From WVZL01 sp041862375 (lineage in GTDB: Bacteria > Acidobacteriota > Aminicenantia > Aminicenantales > Aminicenantaceae): a stretch of DNA of 38,423 nucleotides. The notes beneath the pieces were generated by a model. The model did not search any database. It had not been told where the DNA came from and worked only from the letters and a program-made list of their open reading frames with translations. The stretch is taken from positions 1 to 38,423 of the forward strand of contig JBGVTE010000133.1 in assembly GCA_041862375.1 (NCBI GenBank), in the 5' to 3' direction. Each line of letters starts with the position of its first letter. The first letter of the stretch is position 1. Shown here one piece after another: positions 15,984-24,574 of this stretch. Both the position numbers and the translations under genes were made by a program.

Positions 15984-17254
15984 ACCTCCAACTCCTTCAT
16001 CAGCAGTGAGGTTTGGCGCCGGTAGATCCCGATCCCGGCAATCGATGTTCCCAGGAGAGTAGCCAGCATGCCTGGAAAGAATCCGATAATATAAGTCACA
16101 GGTGTTACCTTGGCCCGCATCACATCCGAAATCAGCAGCGTGGAGTTTTTCATCATAGAAGCGATGTTGAAACCGTGGGTCTGAAGATAATAGGCGATGC
16201 CCAGTCCCACGATTGTACCCAGGAGCGAGCCGACAAAACCGATCACTATTGATTCACCGATCATGGACTGGTACAGGTGTCCCTTGCTCTCTCCCATCGC
16301 CAGCCGCACCCCTATCTCCCCATAACGGCGCAGACTACCCGTCAGGCCAGCATTCCAGAGCACGATGGACATCGGGACGACGAAAATGATAAGGATGACT
16401 CTAGCGCCCATATTTATCATTCCCATTAAATCGCCTATTTCGCTCTGTTCAATGAGGGTGCTCATGATTGGTGAAAATTCATCCGTTTCCTTTGAATAAC
16501 GCGCGTTGAACCCAGCCTTAAGGCTTTCTGCTTTCTCATCCAGGTAAATGAAATCCAGAAAAAAGCCCAGGATTTCTCCAGCCGCATCTTCCATATCCAG
16601 TGCGGTTTGTATATCTTCGAGATCAACAAGCATGGCACCTCGGTCCATAGCTGAAACACCAAAACGGATCGTTCCGGCGACCGTAAAGTTGGTCACAGCC
16701 ATGCTTCCGTTCATGGTCACGCTTATGAGAGTTGCGGTTTCTCCCAGCCCGATATTCAAACGATTTGCAAACTCATCACTGATCAAGATTTCACCAGGAT
16801 TCTCCGGCATACGACCGCTGACCATCGAGCCAGCTAAATTCAAAATACCTTTCTCCGGCGAATCCTCTGAGAATAAATCCACCGCCATCCCTGCCACAGG
16901 TCCCTGGGCCCGCGTCTCCCCTTGTTCATCCGGAATGTCCAGCAAACCTCCGAATTTTATCCGGGGTGTCCAGATTAAATCAGGATACTCGCTTCCCAAT
17001 TCCTGCAGCAGGGCCTTCACCCCGATATAGGCCAAATCATTCGGCACCTGGTCTGCCTCTTCGGCATAAACTCTGGACATGATCTTCACATGACCTGTGC
17101 CAAATTTTGCTGTGGAATCGATAAAACTGGTTTGGAGTCCTTTAATCCAGGCATGCAGCAAAACCGTGAGCATGACACCGATGACAACAGTGAGCAGAGG
17201 AAACAGACTGCGGGAGCGGTCACGGATAATGCCTTTTATCAGGAACTTGATCAT
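15980..17254 (-). CDS. ABC transporter permease, FtsX/LolC-E/MacB type (second subunit)
   Basis: A 424-residue FtsX-family permease. One N-terminal helix (about residues 14-34, SLFPLLTVVIGVMLTVLL) is followed by a large extracytoplasmic MacB-like periplasmic domain (about 40-270), then three helices near 278-300, 327-355 and 388-410. The cytoplasmic GSLRRYGEIGVRLAMGESKG segment before the last pair of helices is the conserved coupling region that contacts the ATPase. This topology (1 + 3 helices) is that of LolC/E and MacB mechanotransmission transporters, which move lipoproteins or lipophilic cargo rather than opening a cytoplasmic channel. It overlaps both neighbours by 4 bases and presumably forms a heterodimer with the preceding permease. 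Confidence 0.9.
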   Translation of the reverse strand: MIKFLIKGIIRDRSRSLFPLLTVVIGVMLTVLLHAWIKGLQTSFIDSTAKFGTGHVKIMSRVYAEEADQVPNDLAYIGVKALLQELGSEYPDLIWTPRIKFGGLLDIPDEQGETRAQGPVAGMAVDLFSEDSPEKGILNLAGSMVSGRMPENPGEILISDEFANRLNIGLGETATLISVTMNGSMAVTNFTVAGTIRFGVSAMDRGAMLVDLEDIQTALDMEDAAGEILGFFLDFIYLDEKAESLKAGFNARYSKETDEFSPIMSTLIEQSEIGDLMGMINMGARVILIIFVVPMSIVLWNAGLTGSLRRYGEIGVRLAMGESKGHLYQSMIGESIVIGFVGSLLGTIVGLGIAYYLQTHGFNIASMMKNSTLLISDVMRAKVTPVTYIIGFFPGMLATLLGTSIAGIGIYRRQTSLLMKELEV

Positions 17255-18423
17255 GAGATTCGCCCCCTTAAGGCCTCTGTGGGTTTCAGCTTGGCAATCT
17301 TCCGTGTGGGCAGAAAACTGACGATGGTTGTAATCACCAGAACCAGGATCGTGGTCCCGAGAACCAAACCTGCGCTGTAGGTGGGAAAAAGCTTCTCCCC
17401 GAGAGCAAATCCATAACTGTCAACAGGTCCAGGCATGGCCCATCCCGTTTTTGAAAACCAGATCAACAACGGCAGTCCATAGATGGCTGCTACTATCGCA
17501 GCCAGAATCCCATGAAGAGCCCCTTCGAGCGTGAAAAGCTTTATGACCTGAAAACGGGTGAGCCCCAAAGCCATCAGCGTCCCCATCTCTTTTTTTCGGC
17601 GGAAAATCGAGAGCACTTGGGTGTTAAAAATGGCCAGCATGGCCAGCGCAATCAAAACTACATATAGGATTGAGGCCCCGATCGATTTGGATTGCACCAA
17701 TGCTTTTACATCCTGGAGCAGAAAACCCAGGTCTTTGAACTCCCATCCCGCAATGTTTCTATCGCCCACAGCATCTTTAGAAATCACTGCCAGGCTTGCT
17801 TCATTCTCCATCAGCGTCAGCTCCTGCATGTTTTTTATCGGAATCCATATCTGTCCCTGGTCAATAGTCTGCACATTTGTTCTCATGACCTGAGCAATTG
17901 TCACATCCCGGGCATCAAAGGTGCCTTGGGCATCGCGCCAACGGACCGTCACCCTGTCCCCCACTTTTAAGCCTGTGCTTTTTGCCATCCGACTTCCGAT
18001 AAGAGCCGGAATCTCGTCGCTATCAGCTTTGAGAAAATAAGACGGGAGAGAAATGATATTCTGATCAGGATCCACACCTTTCATCCAAATCGAAATCATC
18101 CTCCCGTTGGGATAGATCGTCGCCTGCGTGATGAGAATAGGAGTGGCCTTCCCTTGCCCGATCATCTGTTGGAGGGCATCGGGAATGAGGCCGTGAGCAT
18201 CCTGCAAAGTAAGAGGATCGAGAGGATCATAATCTGGCTGCCAGTATTGGCCGCCGCCCAATTCAGCCTCGATCATGGCCTGTGAAGCCTGGTCTCCCAT
18301 GCCTCTATACACTCCTTGGGTCCAGATGATGGCTACAAATGATAAGGACAGCACCACCACATTCAACCAGGTTCGAAGGCCTGCACCCAGTAGATTCCTC
18401 AAGGCCAGTTTGGGGATGATCAT
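17251..18423 (-). CDS. ABC transporter permease, FtsX/LolC-E/MacB type (first subunit)
   Basis: A 390-residue FtsX-family permease. The N-terminus has the usual LALRNLLGAGLRTWLNVVVL lead-in to the first helix (about residues 14-36), a periplasmic domain to about residue 240, and three C-terminal helices (about 245-268, 300-323 and 350-378). SIFRRKKEMGTLMALGLTRF (about 274-293) is the conserved cytoplasmic coupling motif of FtsX permeases. It is clearly related to, but divergent from, the following permease, consistent with a LolC/LolE-like heterodimer. It overlaps the ATPase gene upstream and the permease downstream by 4 bases each. Confidence 0.9.
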   Translation of the reverse strand: MIIPKLALRNLLGAGLRTWLNVVVLSLSFVAIIWTQGVYRGMGDQASQAMIEAELGGGQYWQPDYDPLDPLTLQDAHGLIPDALQQMIGQGKATPILITQATIYPNGRMISIWMKGVDPDQNIISLPSYFLKADSDEIPALIGSRMAKSTGLKVGDRVTVRWRDAQGTFDARDVTIAQVMRTNVQTIDQGQIWIPIKNMQELTLMENEASLAVISKDAVGDRNIAGWEFKDLGFLLQDVKALVQSKSIGASILYVVLIALAMLAIFNTQVLSIFRRKKEMGTLMALGLTRFQVIKLFTLEGALHGILAAIVAAIYGLPLLIWFSKTGWAMPGPVDSYGFALGEKLFPTYSAGLVLGTTILVLVITTIVSFLPTRKIAKLKPTEALRGRIS

Positions 18424-19142
18424 TGTCCCTCTCCTTTTCCGACTGGGTTCTCAAAAAGCTCATCCTTGGCGACTTTCCCGTCAACGAGGGTGATTTTGCG
18501 CCGCAAGTAGCGGATGACTTTCTCGTCGTGCGTGGCAAAAATAAAGGTTGTCCCCAATTCTTGGTTTAATCGCTCCATGGTTTTTAGAATATGATGGGAG
18601 TTTTCTGCATCCAGGTTAGCCGTGGGCTCATCAGCCAGGATGATCCCGGGTTTTTTAACCACTGCACGAGCAATGGCCACCCGCTGGCTCTCGCCGCCTG
18701 ATAGCTGGGCGGGTTTGGACTTGGCTCTGTCCGAAAGCCCCACCCATTCCAGAGCCTGCATCACTTTCTTCTTACGCTCATCCCCCGAATCTCCTAGCAA
18801 CAGAAGAGGTAACTCCACGTTCTCAAAGGCTGTGTAAACCGGCAGCAGATTAAAGGTTTGAAAGATGAATCCGATATGATGGTTACGGAGCCTGGCTGCT
18901 TGATTGTGCGATAGATCCTCGATTTTTTCTCCCATGACTTCCGCACTTCCCTCAGTCGGAGAATCAAGGGATCCGACGATATTGAGCAGCGTAGTTTTGC
19001 CCGAACCGCTGGGTCCAACCAGACCAGCAAATTCAGCGGCTTTAAACTCCAGATTGACATGATTCAGAGCCTTAATCTGTGTTTGCCCCATAGGATAGAT
19101 CTTAACTAATTCCTTGGTTTTGATAAGGATGTTATATTCCAT
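18420..19142 (-). CDS. ABC transporter ATPase, LolD/MacB type
   Basis: A 240-residue ATPase with every motif intact: Walker A GPSGSGKTT at 43-51, Q-loop Q95 (GFIFQTFNLL), signature LSGGE at 147-151, Walker B IILADEP with D171-E172, D-loop and H-loop H205 (FATHDE). The FIFQTFNLLP and LADEPTANLD versions are characteristic of the LolD/MacB/FtsE branch that partners FtsX-type permeases. The ATG is preceded by AGAGGTTGCG. It lies second in the operon, 95 bases after the beta-barrel gene, and overlaps the first permease gene by 4 bases. It would power the permease pair from the cytoplasmic face. Confidence 0.93.
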   Translation of the reverse strand: MEYNILIKTKELVKIYPMGQTQIKALNHVNLEFKAAEFAGLVGPSGSGKTTLLNIVGSLDSPTEGSAEVMGEKIEDLSHNQAARLRNHHIGFIFQTFNLLPVYTAFENVELPLLLLGDSGDERKKKVMQALEWVGLSDRAKSKPAQLSGGESQRVAIARAVVKKPGIILADEPTANLDAENSHHILKTMERLNQELGTTFIFATHDEKVIRYLRRKITLVDGKVAKDELFENPVGKGEGQ

Positions 19143-19237
19143 CGCAACCTCTACTATAATTACTCATTCTCTTCACAAATAATTCACCCTGAATTATTTA
19201 CAAAAACTTCTTATTTTAACATCAAAATCATCACACG

Positions 19238-20377
19238 TTAATAATTATAGACTATCATGATTTGGAAGCCTCTTCCAGCAAACAGGTTATTATCCCCATG
19301 AACCTGATATATCTCAAAACGTTCCGGATTCCAGAAAGTCATAACATGAATACTCCACCGGTCATATGTTCTCTGCCAGCGGAAAAAGCTGTAAAGGTCA
19401 TCGTTGTTCCAATCGAAGTAAAAAATACCAGTGAGGATATCCAGAAGTCCCAGAGGATAATTCAAAGCCAACGCGGAAAATTCGACAGTCTCTCCTGAAT
19501 CCCATGCCTCTTGGCTGGCGGTCATCACAAAATGCTCCCCCATGACATTCAAACCATTCCCCCATCCAAGGGTATAATCCAGACCGACATTAAAAGCCCT
19601 CTGCCAGGGATAAGGCAGGGCTTGGGTGTTTTGATGAACCATAGCAGCTTCAAACCAGATACCCACACCGATATCCCACTTGCCATCCAAAGCAAACCGA
19701 TTTTCGGGGATCCGGGAGGAATCGAGAGCGATCGGCTGAACAAGTCCTTTGGTTTCGATCTCTCGGTGATGATATGTGACGGCCGCCTCTCCGTTTCCCA
19801 GAGGGATTTGTATTCTCCCGCCAAACTCAGGAATGTCCTTGGCAGAGGTTAAAACCTCCCATCCCTTCGCCTCCTCATTTCCCAAAAGACCCCAGAACCA
19901 GATGTTAGCATTGTTCAGGAAATAATACCGAATCAGCAGCCCATAAACGCCATCCGTGAGCTGAAGGGGATCACGTGGATCGATGCGGTCAAACCACATC
20001 AAAGGCCGCAACATCATGGCCGAACCAAAATTGATCTTCTGCAGACCGATCCGGGCTTCGAACTGAGAGGTGGCAAAACGGAACCAGAATCGATAGGGAT
20101 CTATTTCTCCATCGGTGCGGATGTCATCCACAGCATGAAACCGTGCGGTTCCATAGGCATTCAGAGAGAATTCCAGATCAAGAGTAAAATCTTTTTCAAA
20201 AGTTTTTATCAAGGAAAAGGTCGGGATGTACCGCAGGCCGATCATCGGTTTGATCGACTTTTTTGCATTGCCTGTCAGCCAGCCTATAACTTGGCCTTTC
20301 GTGCTGAAAGACAGAGGAAAAGCAGAGGAAAAGAAAAGGAGGATCAATGAAAGCAGAAAAACAAGTCTAAGTTTCAT
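19238..20377 (-). CDS. Outer-membrane beta-barrel protein, first gene of the ABC operon
   Basis: A 379-residue protein with a signal peptide (MKLRLVFLLSLILLFFSSAF). The mature protein is built of alternating amphipathic strands with aromatic girdles (FWFRFATSQFEARIGLQKIN, AAVTYHHREIETKGLV) and ends with an aromatic strand and terminal Tyr (GFQIMIVYNY), as expected for a barrel inserted by BAM. The central LRPLMWFDRIDPRDPLQL motif resembles the constriction region of alginate-export/DUF1302-like porins, though the exact family is uncertain. AAAGAGG precedes the ATG. It is separated by 95 bases from the ATPase gene on the same strand and probably shares its promoter. It could be the outer-membrane end of the same transport route. 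Confidence 0.8.
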   Translation of the reverse strand: MKLRLVFLLSLILLFFSSAFPLSFSTKGQVIGWLTGNAKKSIKPMIGLRYIPTFSLIKTFEKDFTLDLEFSLNAYGTARFHAVDDIRTDGEIDPYRFWFRFATSQFEARIGLQKINFGSAMMLRPLMWFDRIDPRDPLQLTDGVYGLLIRYYFLNNANIWFWGLLGNEEAKGWEVLTSAKDIPEFGGRIQIPLGNGEAAVTYHHREIETKGLVQPIALDSSRIPENRFALDGKWDIGVGIWFEAAMVHQNTQALPYPWQRAFNVGLDYTLGWGNGLNVMGEHFVMTASQEAWDSGETVEFSALALNYPLGLLDILTGIFYFDWNNDDLYSFFRWQRTYDRWSIHVMTFWNPERFEIYQVHGDNNLFAGRGFQIMIVYNY

Positions 20378-20447
20378 GTTTGGCCTCTTTTGAAGCTTGA
20401 AACAGATTAACAGGGAAAGCGAGAAGAGTCAATTAGATCAAGCCTTT

Positions 20448-20648
20448 TTATACCGCACCTGGACCATAAGCATTGACGTACACTTCTGGATTTGAAATCC
20501 CAGAGTATATATTGAAGATTCCGGCGAGCACGAAGATAATTCCCCAGAATACCTTTCCAACTTTGGGCCATTTGTAGCAGATGAAGATCAATAATAAAGC
20601 AATGACATTACTAATGACATAGGGAATCCAAATCTCCTTGAAAGTCAA
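20448..20648 (-). CDS. Small membrane protein, possibly C-terminally truncated
   Basis: A 66-residue protein starting at TTG, supported by AAGGAGG nine bases upstream. It has a helix at about residues 10-25 (PYVISNVIALLLIFICYKW), a second one at about 31-49 (VFWGIIFVLAGIFNIYSGI), and ends in VYVNAYGPGAV. Longer membrane proteins sharing the INxYSG...VYVNAYGPxA ending pattern usually continue into further helices (from memory), so this copy may be cut short by its stop. The family is unnamed. It is upstream of the ABC operon on the same strand, 70 bases from the barrel gene, and might even be its leader gene. Confidence 0.5.
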   Translation of the reverse strand: MTFKEIWIPYVISNVIALLLIFICYKWPKVGKVFWGIIFVLAGIFNIYSGISNPEVYVNAYGPGAV

Positions 20649-20793
20649 TATACGCCTCCTTCTCTGAGATCATGAATGGCTTGATAACCTAAAACATGAA
20701 TATAGTCAATCCTGCAAGGAATCTGATAATGAATTATCTACTAGCTCTAAACAGGGAAATATTAGGTGGAAGGTAAACTATAAAAAGCCAATA

Positions 20794-21237
20794 TTGCGGC
20801 AAATACCTATGGATCTTTCACAAACATACACTTCTTATAATGTTTATAGCCAGCCTGATATAGTCTATTCAAGAAATGGTTTTCCATTTGTTGAGTATTT
20901 TTTTCATGGTGCATTTCTTGATTATAAAACAGCAAATTTTTTTATGAAAAATATCGGTAGCGAAGGTACTTTCGAGGTAATTACCTCTGACGCAAATGAT
21001 AAACAAACATTCAGCATAAAAGCAAATACGTCTTATGTGCTTAGAATTAAGCCTTGGGATTTTGGAAGTTACCGGGATGATCTTATTTCTATCAAAATGG
21101 ATCAATTAGTATTTAAAAACACTAAAAAACCAAAGAGAAATTATGAATTAATATTTGAAGAAATATATTCAGAAAGTGATACGGCTTTATCCGATCCTCA
21201 GAATAGAGAATGGTTTAATGATACCATTTGGATATAA
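20794..21237 (+). CDS. Hypothetical protein, probably missing its 5' end
   Basis: A 147-residue frame (TTG start at 20794; ATG at 20809) encoding a soluble protein with strand-rich, aromatic sequence (YSRNGFPFVEYFFHGAFLDY, then YVLRIKPWDFGSYRDDLISI). No ribosome site precedes either start. The frame is open back to 20668, with plausible coding sequence (GNIRWKVNYKKPILRQIPMD), so the gene is probably a truncated 3' part of something longer. The extension would overlap only the far upstream edge of the divergent small-membrane gene. I do not recognise the family. Confidence 0.4.
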   Translation: MRQIPMDLSQTYTSYNVYSQPDIVYSRNGFPFVEYFFHGAFLDYKTANFFMKNIGSEGTFEVITSDANDKQTFSIKANTSYVLRIKPWDFGSYRDDLISIKMDQLVFKNTKKPKRNYELIFEEIYSESDTALSDPQNREWFNDTIWI

Positions 21238-21282
21238 AGAGCTATTTGGCGTCTGGAGAAAAAGCATTGAAGTGAGAATGAC

Positions 21283-22038
21283 ATGAGGAATTCAATTGTT
21301 CGAGTGGGGATTATATGTCCAGCTCCCATAGAATATCAAACCTGCCGTGATCTGCTGAGACTCTCTAATGAAGCCGAGCTAGCGGGCAGACTCGTATCTT
21401 CAAAATCTGACAGAGGAATCGAGATTACAGCTGTCCAAGCAGGCCCTGGAAAGATACAAAGTGCCTCTGCCACACAGTTGATCATAGATAGATTTGAGCC
21501 TGATATCATCATAGATACCGGGGGAGCGGGTGCTTTAAGTCCGAGAGTTGCAGTCTTTGATATTGTCTGCGGTGAATTTGCCTATGAGTATGATATCTGC
21601 ATTGTAGAAGAGTTTCCCCGCCTTGAAGATGACTTGACCACCAGTACTGTACTGCCCGATTTATCAGAAGAAGGAAAAGATATTCTTCATCAGTTTGTCG
21701 AGAAGGTTAAGAGTGAGAGATCAATAGGCTTTGAGATAGGAAACATTGTAAGCGGAGAAAGAAATGTCAATGAAAAGACTCTGCGGGACAAGCTGCATAC
21801 AGCTTTTAAGGCTCTTGCATGCAACTGGGAGAGCTCGGCGATATTAAAGACCGCACAACTAAATGGTGTAAAGGCTATGGCTTTCCTCGTGATTACTGAT
21901 TATGCAGGTGGAGAAATGTCGGAGGAATTGAGGGCAAACTGGAAAAAAGCCTTGATGATTCTTTTTCCCGTTTTAGAAGAATTTCTCTTAGGAAGCTGGC
22001 TTCCCAGGATTCTCGATTGCCTCAAAAAGGAAACATAG
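21283..22038 (+). CDS. MTA/SAH nucleosidase-like phosphorylase-superfamily protein
   Basis: A 251-residue PF01048-type protein. It starts with GIICPAPIEYQTCRDLL, equivalent to the AMxxE opening of Mtn nucleosidases, followed by AGPGKIQSASATQLI (53-67), IDTGGAGALSP (77-87), W182-E183-S184 in place of the MExA purine/ribose-binding motif, and ITDYAGG, with D206 at the catalytic Asp position. Catalytic elements are thus conserved, but the WESSAI variant and acidic insert FPRLEDDLTT (111-120) set it apart from canonical MtnN, so a nucleoside or modified-nucleobase hydrolase is safer than a specific name. The ribosome site is weak (GTGAGAATGAC). Confidence 0.75.
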   Translation: MRNSIVRVGIICPAPIEYQTCRDLLRLSNEAELAGRLVSSKSDRGIEITAVQAGPGKIQSASATQLIIDRFEPDIIIDTGGAGALSPRVAVFDIVCGEFAYEYDICIVEEFPRLEDDLTTSTVLPDLSEEGKDILHQFVEKVKSERSIGFEIGNIVSGERNVNEKTLRDKLHTAFKALACNWESSAILKTAQLNGVKAMAFLVITDYAGGEMSEELRANWKKALMILFPVLEEFLLGSWLPRILDCLKKET

Positions 22039-22287
22039 ACTCATCGAACTGTCTCCAGGTTAGCAAAATTACCTCTTAAAAATCACAATATACAAAATAC
22101 AGAAACGGTTTGAATCTAATTTTACGACCTGGCTGTATTGAGTTACAGTTAATACCTGCAAAAACAAACTAAACTCTTTAGAGTACAGACTCTGGTTTAG
22201 AAAAATGAGAATGAACCGGGAAAAGAGCATTTGAATCACTGTGCGGATTGTGCGGGAGAATACGAGGCCAGGAGTAAAGCCCAACTT

Positions 22288-23046
22288 TCAGGGGCTCGAT
22301 TTTGGCTGATCGGAAACACCAGCTATATTATCATTGGTTTTTTTCGCTTTTATTTTCTTTAAAGCCAGCTCTGCAGCTTTCCGAATGCTTTCTCTCTCAT
22401 CGTTCAATGTGTTATTCAGGACTTCGACCGCTCTTTCATCTCCTATCTTCCCGAGAGCTCTTATTGCCCCCCATTGAATAAACTTATCTTTATCTTTTAG
22501 AACCTTCATGAGAGGTTCGACTGCTTTTATACTCCCTATTTTCCCAAGAGATTCAATTGCGTTCCTTCGAATCGTTGTATCGTTATCACTTAATTTCTCA
22601 ATAAGAATCTTTACCACAGTTTCATTTTTTATCTTTCCTAGACTCAAAACTGCATTCCTTCGAGCGTTTATATCTTCTTCATCATCGTTCAATGTCTTAA
22701 TTAATGTCTCGGCATGTGTTTTCCACTCTTCCTTCTCCTGTGCTTTGCTCAAACCAGTTAAAGCAAAGAGAACACCAATTAATGCTACTACAATAGAAGG
22801 TATTTGGAAAATAAATAGACGTAAAAAGAATCCCCAAGACTCACCAGACCATAAATCAGAATATGTAATGAGAAGGAAAACGCCGCCGCCCGCAAAACAT
22901 AAAATTAAACCAATCAATCTCCTTTTTAAATCTTTCCACAAGTTTCTGTCCCTTTTACTAATTAGGCCTTTTCCAAAATTTATAAAAAATAGTATAAAAG
23001 ATAGAAAGGCCACAATAATAAATATCTTTAGGAATATTGAGCTCAT
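22288..23046 (-). CDS. Membrane protein with C-terminal HEAT repeats
   Basis: A 252-residue protein with GAGGAAAAG directly before the ATG. Three hydrophobic helices lie at about residues 5-24, 43-62 and 72-97. The cytoplasmic part from about residue 120 is three to four HEAT/PBS-lyase repeats of about 31 residues with recurring cores (RRNAVLSLGKIKNETVVKIL, RRNAIESLGKIGSIKAVEPL, WGAIRALGKIGDERAVEVL). HEAT repeats mediate protein contact, so this is probably a membrane-anchored scaffold. Nothing adjacent suggests the partner. The gene is on the minus strand with an IS-end relic upstream. Confidence 0.85.
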   Translation of the reverse strand: MSSIFLKIFIIVAFLSFILFFINFGKGLISKRDRNLWKDLKRRLIGLILCFAGGGVFLLITYSDLWSGESWGFFLRLFIFQIPSIVVALIGVLFALTGLSKAQEKEEWKTHAETLIKTLNDDEEDINARRNAVLSLGKIKNETVVKILIEKLSDNDTTIRRNAIESLGKIGSIKAVEPLMKVLKDKDKFIQWGAIRALGKIGDERAVEVLNNTLNDERESIRKAAELALKKIKAKKTNDNIAGVSDQPKSSP

Positions 23047-23296
23047 CTTTTCCTCATTATTTATTTTTTGCTTACTGATCAGCTTTAATGCTTATAACAA
23101 AGTAAAATGTTATAGTCAAATACGAGAATTAATAATGCCTTTAAAAAGCCTGGTAATTGAAATCCCGGTGGCAGTTGAATAGAGCGGAGAGTGCTTCTGA
23201 AAGCCTCAGTAATTTCTTTTTTCCGTGTAAGCGGTGGAGTCTGTACTACTGCTGATTGTTTTACTGTTTTTATCGCATTGTCTTGATTCCAGGGCA

Positions 23297-23347
23297 ATTG
23301 ACCCTGCTGTTTAGAGTATGATATCCTCATTTTCAGGATGTCAGTAG
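23297..23347 (+). repeat. IS right-end sequence, copy B
   Basis: This stretch (TTGACCCTG...AGTATGATATCCTCATTTT...GATGTCAGTAGG) is a diverged copy of 15078-15127, at the edge of the dead IS3-family element. No transposase remnant was recognised around it. It lies within the 398-base gap 23047-23444, in which I otherwise see no gene. Confidence 0.4.
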
Positions 23348-23444
23348 GCCTAGATCAGTCAAAATTGCGCGAGATTTGATGCAAGCACCAAAAGGAAATA
23401 TCTTAATAAAATGACTGGTTTAGAGATTAGTTAAGGAGTTTAAG

Positions 23445-24446
23445 ATGCCGCAAAAAGCTCTCGTAACCGGAGCATCAGGATTCACGGGCTACTACTTGGT
23501 TCAAAATCTTATTGCACATGACTACGATGTTCGTGCGTTGGTCCGTTCAACAAGTAAAATAGATAAGCTGAGACAACTTCCTGTCACAATTTTTTTTGGT
23601 GATATTCGTTCTGAACGAGAAGTTGAGATGGCAATGGAAGATGCGGACATCGTCTTTCATATTGCAGCATTATACAGAGCTGCCAATGTGCCCGATGCAG
23701 AATATTGGGCAGTAAATGCACACGGCACAGAAAATGTACTAAAAGCTGCGCTCAAAAAAGGTGTAAAACGCCTTGTACATTGTAGTACTGCCGGTGTTTA
23801 CGGTCACGTCGAAAATCCACCTGGAGATGAAAATTCTCCTTTTAATCCTGGAGATGTTTATCAGGAATCAAAGTTAGAAGGAGAAAAAATTGCATTCTTT
23901 TATTACCGGGAGAAAAGTCTGCCCGTTACAGTCGTTCGGCCAACTGGCATTTATGGACCTGGTGATTTTAGAATGTTAAAAATGTATCGAATGATTCAAA
24001 ATGGAAAATTCATAATATTTGGGAGCGGGAATGTATTTTACCATTTAACCTATGTGAAGGATACAGTTGAAGGATTTCGATTGGCTGGTGAAAATCCGCA
24101 AGCTGTTGGCAAGGCCTACATCATAGCCGGTGATGAATACATTACACTCAATCAATTTACTCAAACTATAGCAAAAGAGCTAAGTGTTCCCGCACCCAGT
24201 GTACATTTGCCTGTACTGCCTCTTTATATAACTGCATTCATAGTAGAGAAACTTTGTGTACCACTTCGAATCCAGCCTCCAATTTTCCGTCGGCGGTTAG
24301 ATATATTTACTAAAGATCGCGCCTTTGATTGTTCAAAAGCAAAGCGGGAACTCGGTTATAGACCTAAAGTCGGTTATGTTGAAGGGATTCATAAAACTGT
24401 AAAATGGTATATTACAGAGGGTCTTTTAAAAAAAATCAAAGATTAA
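23445..24446 (+). CDS. NAD(P)-dependent epimerase/reductase of the extended SDR family
   Basis: A 333-residue extended short-chain dehydrogenase with TTAAGGAG upstream of the ATG. The nucleotide-binding motif is TGASGFTG (8-15), D53 lies in FFGDIRS, the catalytic triad includes S114/T115 (HCSTAGVYG), Y139 and K143 (YQESK), and RPTGIYGPGD follows. The sequence resembles NDP-sugar 4-epimerases and dihydroflavonol/3-beta-hydroxysteroid-type reductases, and the class includes the hopanoid-associated HpnA type. It sits directly before the acyltransferase/methyltransferase operon but is separated by 128 bases containing a new promoter. Its substrate is likely an NDP-sugar of a surface glycan, by inference from context. 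Confidence 0.85.
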   Translation: MPQKALVTGASGFTGYYLVQNLIAHDYDVRALVRSTSKIDKLRQLPVTIFFGDIRSEREVEMAMEDADIVFHIAALYRAANVPDAEYWAVNAHGTENVLKAALKKGVKRLVHCSTAGVYGHVENPPGDENSPFNPGDVYQESKLEGEKIAFFYYREKSLPVTVVRPTGIYGPGDFRMLKMYRMIQNGKFIIFGSGNVFYHLTYVKDTVEGFRLAGENPQAVGKAYIIAGDEYITLNQFTQTIAKELSVPAPSVHLPVLPLYITAFIVEKLCVPLRIQPPIFRRRLDIFTKDRAFDCSKAKRELGYRPKVGYVEGIHKTVKWYITEGLLKKIKD

Positions 24447-24485
24447 TATACTTTTTTGCTTCTCATTCTCCCTATTTCCCTCTAA

Positions 24486-24514
24486 TTGACATTCACTATT
24501 TGCTGGTATATAAA
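24486..24514 (+). promoter_or_regulatory. Sigma70-like promoter of the surface-modification operon
   Basis: A perfect TTGACA at 24486-24491 and TATAAA at 24509-24514 are spaced by 17 bases, the optimum for a housekeeping sigma factor. The predicted start of transcription, about 24521, gives a leader of about 54 bases before the ATG at 24575. This is the strongest promoter match I found in the window. Confidence 0.6.
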
Positions 24515-24574
24515 TCATAATTGCCGTAGTTGGATTTAACGAAGATAGATTATTCAGAAATACTGGTTTGACTG

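Noticed and set aside
23085..23330. 81-codon minus-strand frame upstream of the HEAT-repeat gene
   Set aside because: Its sequence is low in pattern, it crosses the IS-end relic, and there is no ribosome site.
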